In this document: piece after piece, positions 59,920 through 64,000 of the stretch
Layout of the letters: every line of letters starts with the position of its first letter
Position numbering within the stretch: the first letter of the stretch is position 1
Origin: Opitutia bacterium UBA7876
GTDB taxonomy: Bacteria > Verrucomicrobiota > Verrucomicrobiia > Opitutales > Seribacteraceae
Assembly (NCBI GenBank): GCA_002500665.1
Contig: DLRY01000025.1
Location: 16,719 to 80,718 of the forward strand
DNA: 64,000 bases
Direction: 5' to 3'
Program-made: the position numbers and the translations under genes
Notes under the pieces: model-generated
What the model was told of the DNA's origin: nothing
Database searches by the model: none
What the model saw: the letters and a program-made list of their open reading frames with translations, nothing else

Positions 59920-60828
59920 CTAAAGTTTTGCGAAAACGGACCTGCCGTGGGAGAGGTCGATCGAATGAATGGACGGTCGTCTCCTTATGTCCGGTTCCAG
60001 GAGGAGATAATTTAGCCTCTTGAGCTGGGCGGCATAGTTACCGGGTGAAAAGCGGAGGTTGCGGACTTTGCCGGATCGTACCCGAACGTGAGCACCCGGG
60101 TCATCTTCATCCGGCCTCTCATAGGATACCACCTTCCAGTCACGGTAGATCCCGGGATACTCCCTCCTCACCAGATCCAAAAGAGGAGCGACGGAAGATA
60201 CACCCTCCAGCCTCTCAAATCCACTTCCATCCTCTCTGCCCTTGATCAAAGTCCGATCTACATCAAGCCATGGAAGAAGTGAAACCGTCTTGGCGGGATA
60301 TCCCGTACCCAGATAGAGAGTACCATCAGAAGAAACCAACCATTTCCGCATTCCTTCATTATCGGAAATGAGATGAAGGACGAGGATTGGCTGACGCTCC
60401 CTGATCTCGATGGAAAGCGTTTCCGGGAATTCCCTCGAGATCGTCGCCGAGGCAACCTGATCCTCCTTCAGGAGTTCCCGATGCAGTCTCGCTATGTCCA
60501 AATCCATAAGGGATCGGCCACGCAAGGGACCAAACCAATTGTGAAACCATTTTTCGGACAAAACCCCATCCGTCTGGAAGGAAACCTCGGAAATGGGAAC
60601 CCCCGGACCAGTAAGGTCCAAGGTCCCGGAACCCGAGCGGGTTGACTTTTCAAGCCACCATCCCCCATAGCCCAGGGCCCCGAGAGCAATGATTAGGAGA
60701 AAGAATTTTCCGGACGACGAGAGTCTTTTCCTGAGGGCCGCAGAGGTAACCGGACGACGGGAGGACTTGGGCGCTAGCTTCTTCCAGCCAGCACTTGCAG
60801 ATGACTTGTTTTTTGCTTTCTTTTTCAT
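59920..60828 (-). CDS. ftsQ: Cell division protein FtsQ
   Basis: A 302-residue bitopic protein. A very basic cytosolic N-terminus (KKKAKNKSSASAGWKKL) precedes one membrane helix (FFLLIIALGALGYGGWWL). The periplasmic POTRA domain (LTGPGVPISEVSFQTDGVLS) and the FtsQ beta domain (EFPETLSIEIRERQPILVLH) follow. It links early and late divisome proteins. The ATG at 60828 overlaps the ddl stop as ATGA, which fixes the start. Confidence 0.93.
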   Translation of the reverse strand: MKKKAKNKSSASAGWKKLAPKSSRRPVTSAALRKRLSSSGKFFLLIIALGALGYGGWWLEKSTRSGSGTLDLTGPGVPISEVSFQTDGVLSEKWFHNWFGPLRGRSLMDLDIARLHRELLKEDQVASATISREFPETLSIEIRERQPILVLHLISDNEGMRKWLVSSDGTLYLGTGYPAKTVSLLPWLDVDRTLIKGREDGSGFERLEGVSSVAPLLDLVRREYPGIYRDWKVVSYERPDEDDPGAHVRVRSGKVRNLRFSPGNYAAQLKRLNYLLLEPDIRRRPSIHSIDLSHGRSVFAKL

Positions 60829-61775
60829 GGCTTGAGGGGTTGGGCGGATAGAAGGCATCCACTGAAAAATCGTTCAAGGGCTGGCTCAACGAGCCGGAGG
60901 GTCAATTCATCGAAGCCAAGGCCGCAACAGGCAGCGCTCTTGGGTAGAAGACTGGTGCCTGTTAGCCCGGGCAGTGTATTAACCTCCAAGAAGTGGGCCT
61001 TGCCTCTCTCGCAGACGATGAAATCGACTCGGGCGAAGTCCCTGCAACCGCAAGCCTCGAATGCCTGTACGGAAAATTGCCTCAATTCTTCCTCGATCGA
61101 TGACTCAAGCTCCGCTGGATAGCGATAATCGGTGGACCCGGGTGAATATTTCCTTTCATAGTCATAGACTCCTCCGGAGGGAATCACCTCAACCGCACCA
61201 AGGGGTTCCCCTCCCAGCACGCCAAGCGTCAGCTCCCGACCGAACACCCTACGCTCGATCATCCAATTGCCTGACGACAGAGAGGAGAGCGCCGTCGCCA
61301 ACTCCTCACTCCCCTTCACTACGAAAAGGGCAAAGCTACTGCCTTGGTCCGTGGGCTTGATGACAAGATCCCCGCCTAATTCAGAAAGAGTTTCATCCAG
61401 ATCCACTTCCGTCGGGTCGGAAAAGGAAAAACCCTTTGCCACTCGAACCCCGGCACCCTCGACCACCTCCTTGCAAAGGGTTTTGTCCATGCAAAGCCTG
61501 CTGGCATCGGGACCACTTCCGCAATAGGAAAACCCGCCTTGCTCAAGTAGGTTCTGCAACGTCCCATCCTCGCCAAAGGTACCATGGATAGCGGGAAATA
61601 CAACGGTCTCCTCGGGTTTGATTTCCTCCGGCAGGGAAGGCTCGGTCAAGTCGATCATTTCGGCTTGGAATCTCCGGGCAAGTGATTCCGTCAAGGCCTG
61701 TCCGGTGGCGAGCGAAATTTCCCTTTCCGGACCAATCCCTCCCGTCAAAACCGATATGCTCGCTCGTTCCTTCAT
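60825..61775 (-). CDS. ddl: D-alanine--D-alanine ligase
   Basis: A 316-residue ATP-grasp enzyme. Motifs are GGIGPEREISLATG, AIHGTFGEDGTLQNLLE, KPTDQGSSFALFVVK, RDFARVDFIVCERGK and EVNTLPGLTGTSLLPK. It makes the D-Ala-D-Ala end of the peptidoglycan precursor. The C-terminus has no extra domain. It is 9 bases after murCB and overlaps ftsQ by 4 bases. Confidence 0.96.
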   Translation of the reverse strand: MKERASISVLTGGIGPEREISLATGQALTESLARRFQAEMIDLTEPSLPEEIKPEETVVFPAIHGTFGEDGTLQNLLEQGGFSYCGSGPDASRLCMDKTLCKEVVEGAGVRVAKGFSFSDPTEVDLDETLSELGGDLVIKPTDQGSSFALFVVKGSEELATALSSLSSGNWMIERRVFGRELTLGVLGGEPLGAVEVIPSGGVYDYERKYSPGSTDYRYPAELESSIEEELRQFSVQAFEACGCRDFARVDFIVCERGKAHFLEVNTLPGLTGTSLLPKSAACCGLGFDELTLRLVEPALERFFSGCLLSAQPLKP

Positions 61776-61784
61776 TCTTTGGCT

Positions 61785-63989
61785 TCAGGAAAGATATTCG
61801 CTCCATGATTTGCCCATGAGCGTGACCTCTGGTTCCAGAAGCAAACCATTGGTTTCCTTCACGCGCTCACGGACTCGCTTGATCAGGGAGATTACCTCCT
61901 CAGCCGAAGCATCCCCATCGTTAACGATGAAATTAGCGTGAAGGTCGGAAACGACGGCTCCTCCCTCACGTTCGCCCTTCAGACCCACCTGGTCGATCAG
62001 CAACCCGGCGGGAACGTCGTCGGGATTTCTGAAAATGCAACCGGAACTTGCCTTGTTCGGCTGGCTCGCTCTCCTTTTACGGGCCAGTTTGTCGATCGCC
62101 TTTCGAATGGCGCGGTGATCGGAACGACCCTCGGAGCGAAGTTTAGCCCGCAGGGCTATCCCCTCAAAAGCCTCCTTGCAATAGCGGTAGCCAACGTTCA
62201 GGTCGGTTCCGGGAATTTCCCGAATGGATCCATCCGGCAGAAGAAAAGATACCCATTCCACCAGGTCGAAGGTTTCCCAACCCATGGCTCCAGCATTCAT
62301 GCGTAAGGCTCCACCGAGGGTGCCCGGAATTCCTTCCAAAAACTCAAAGCCCTTGAGGCCGCTACGGCATGCGACCTTGCAGATTTCCTTTAGTGAAGCC
62401 CCCGCCCCTACGATAAGGGAATCCTCAGTCCTGGAACTGATTTCCTTCCAATAGGGCCCTTTGAATCGAATGACCAGTCCGCCGAAACCTTCATCTGGGA
62501 CGATCAAGTTTGAACCGCGGCCTATCATGACTCTCTGTAATCCGAAAAGATTACAGGCCTCGACGATAGTCCGAAGATCTTCGGAGTTTTCCGGTTCGCA
62601 ATACCATCGCGATGATCCTCCTACCCCTATGGTCGTCTTGGATGCAAGGGGTTCGTCGGCTCGGAGGATGGTGGAGGGCGAAAGACGATTAGACAGGTAA
62701 TCCGAAAAACAGGCATGCTTGTCCCCTCCAGCCCTTTCCCAGGAAGCAAGCGCCCGGGCCCAGCGATCCAAATCTCCAGCACCGACGAAAAGAACCTGAT
62801 CCTTGTCCGAATTGGAAATAGGCCCGATCGCATCTCGTAAATCCGAGAACTCCGAAAAGACTCGAGTCCTCTCCCTGAGACGCGGCGGAAGATAACCCAT
62901 CACGGTCTCTACGGAACCAGCGGCGTCGAAAGTCTCGAATGCCCCATAGGTCGGCATGAGGTGAAGATCGTCCGATTGAGACAATTCCTCAGCGAACCTC
63001 TCGGCCAAAGCCTTTGTCCTTGAATAACGATGGGGCTGAAAAACGACTTTCAGAAGATGGTCGGGAAGAAGTAGGCGTCTTTCGCTCAGGAAGGCACGGA
63101 TTTCCGTCGGATGGTGGGCATAGTCCTCGACCACCGATCTTTGGGAGGACTGGTAAAGTACCGTCTGCCTCCGGTTGATCCCGGGAAAGGCGCTAAAGTC
63201 CACACCCGACAAGTCGGTGCCCAAGGCAAGGCCGCAAGCGATGACGGCTCTCCTGTTGCTTTCCATATAGCCTGCGGGGTCATCAACCGGATCGAACTCG
63301 ACCAACTTGGCTTTAATCCCTTCCGAACAGCCATGCTCTAGGTTTTGCCCCCTTGGAAGGATGAGGCTTTCCTTGGTACGGATAAAAAGTTCCTGAAAGG
63401 ATTTCCCGAGGGACTCCCGCGACTCGTACCGATCCATGTGGTCCCAGTCACAGTTCAAGGCCAGAGTGGCGTTAGGTGAGAAAGCCTCAATAGTACCGTC
63501 GCTCTCATCGATTTCAAGCACTACCCATGAATTCCGAACGAACTTCCCAGGAGGAAGTTCATCATTCTCGAAGCGCCCGCCGACCAAATAGGAGCAGGGA
63601 AAACCGACTTGCGACAACCCCCAGACCAGCATACCCGTTGTGGTGGTCTTTCCATGGCTTCCCACGACGCCCAATATTCTCTTCCGTTTCAGGAACTTGG
63701 CTAGAAACTCTCCCCTGCGGTAAATGGGGGTTTTCTTCTCAATCCAATTGGCGACCCGGGAAGCCTCGGCGGGAATGGCGCTTGAGTGGATTACGCAATC
63801 CGGCTCAATTTTCGGATGAGCCTCGCTCAGGACCTCGATTCCAGCCTCCGCAAGCTTCGAGCGCAAAGGTTCCGTAAAACGAGCGTCATAGGCCTCGACC
63901 TCGACTCCTGCTTCCCGGAGATAGAAAGCCAAAGGCGCCATACCCATGCCTCCCGCACCGAGCAAAAAAACTCTCCTTGGTTTCCTCAT
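61785..63989 (-). CDS. murC/murB: Bifunctional MurC ligase / MurB reductase
   Basis: A 734-residue fusion. Residues 1-430 are MurC (UDP-MurNAc:L-alanine ligase), with GAGGMGMAPLAFYL, the P-loop GVVGSHGKTTTTGM and DYAHHPTEIRAFL. Residues 435-734 are MurB (UDP-N-acetylenolpyruvoylglucosamine reductase), with GVGGSSRWYCEP, MIGRGSNLIVPDEGF and EFLEGIPGTLGGALRMNAGA. MurB makes UDP-MurNAc and MurC then adds L-Ala, so consecutive steps are joined. In MurB the usual catalytic Ser is replaced by Cys651 (SSGCIFRNP), while Glu719 is kept. It is the first gene of the division cluster visible here; earlier genes lie beyond the window. Confidence 0.94.
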   Translation of the reverse strand: MRKPRRVFLLGAGGMGMAPLAFYLREAGVEVEAYDARFTEPLRSKLAEAGIEVLSEAHPKIEPDCVIHSSAIPAEASRVANWIEKKTPIYRRGEFLAKFLKRKRILGVVGSHGKTTTTGMLVWGLSQVGFPCSYLVGGRFENDELPPGKFVRNSWVVLEIDESDGTIEAFSPNATLALNCDWDHMDRYESRESLGKSFQELFIRTKESLILPRGQNLEHGCSEGIKAKLVEFDPVDDPAGYMESNRRAVIACGLALGTDLSGVDFSAFPGINRRQTVLYQSSQRSVVEDYAHHPTEIRAFLSERRLLLPDHLLKVVFQPHRYSRTKALAERFAEELSQSDDLHLMPTYGAFETFDAAGSVETVMGYLPPRLRERTRVFSEFSDLRDAIGPISNSDKDQVLFVGAGDLDRWARALASWERAGGDKHACFSDYLSNRLSPSTILRADEPLASKTTIGVGGSSRWYCEPENSEDLRTIVEACNLFGLQRVMIGRGSNLIVPDEGFGGLVIRFKGPYWKEISSRTEDSLIVGAGASLKEICKVACRSGLKGFEFLEGIPGTLGGALRMNAGAMGWETFDLVEWVSFLLPDGSIREIPGTDLNVGYRYCKEAFEGIALRAKLRSEGRSDHRAIRKAIDKLARKRRASQPNKASSGCIFRNPDDVPAGLLIDQVGLKGEREGGAVVSDLHANFIVNDGDASAEEVISLIKRVRERVKETNGLLLEPEVTLMGKSWSEYLS

Positions 63990-64000
63990 CCTACCATTCT

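Overview
The window is a dense, almost entirely coding stretch of a Gram-negative bacterial chromosome. It most likely comes from the phylum Verrucomicrobiota, probably the Opitutae side. Four things support this: a Minf_1886-family gene (a family I know only from Planctomycetes/Verrucomicrobia), a fused lpxC-fabZ gene next to lpxA, a fused murC-murB gene in the division cluster, and an M23 peptidase ending in the tryptophan-rich tail I associate with Opitutae surface proteins. No insertion sequence, prophage, CRISPR array or rRNA was seen. Two tRNAs are present, Leu(UAG) and Ser(GGA).

Layout. 1-6 kb: tolB, an Mrp-type Fe-S carrier ATPase, rpmG, an acidic unknown protein, a DUF971 protein, then lpxA and lpxC-fabZ (lipid A and fatty acid synthesis). 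6-16 kb: a leucine-rich repeat protein with a calcium-loop-like insert, pyruvate carboxylase, prepilin peptidase, shikimate dehydrogenase, a SirB1-type protein, the YggS PLP protein and a LysR regulator. 16-22 kb: a DUF3108 protein, glycogen phosphorylase, a lipoprotein aldose 1-epimerase and mutL. 22-25 kb: a Rieske protein and a cytochrome b6/IV-diheme c fusion, which together form a compact quinol oxidase module. 25-32 kb: a YyaL-type thioredoxin protein, a small ribbon-helix-helix-like protein, transaldolase, class II aldolase, an unusual helix-turn-helix protein, Minf_1886, a zinc-ribbon membrane protein and a Sel1-repeat protein. 32-38 kb: a huge exported coiled-coil protein and tRNA-Leu. 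38-51.6 kb: a thirteen-gene complex I operon, nuoB to nuoN, without nuoA. 51.7-56 kb: tRNA-Ser, an SOS1-like Na+/H+ antiporter with a cyclic-nucleotide-binding domain, and a FecR-domain protein. 56-64 kb: an M23 peptidase convergent with the division operon murCB-ddl-ftsQ-ftsA-ftsZ.

Taken together, the genes describe an aerobic or facultatively respiring heterotroph. It has an NADH dehydrogenase, a Rieske/cytochrome b complex (probably menaquinol-linked), glycogen and pentose-phosphate metabolism, an LPS outer membrane and a peptidoglycan wall. The most unusual points are an FtsZ whose GTPase signatures are changed (GGGTGGG in T4; Asp-x-Asp-x-x-His in T7), the domain-interrupted antiporter, the fused quinol oxidase, an orphan DNA-binding protein that seems to combine an integrase-arm-like domain with an excisionase-like helix-turn-helix, and several strong promoter-like elements placed so close to start codons that the mRNAs may be leaderless. 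All functions are inferred from sequence; no searches were run.
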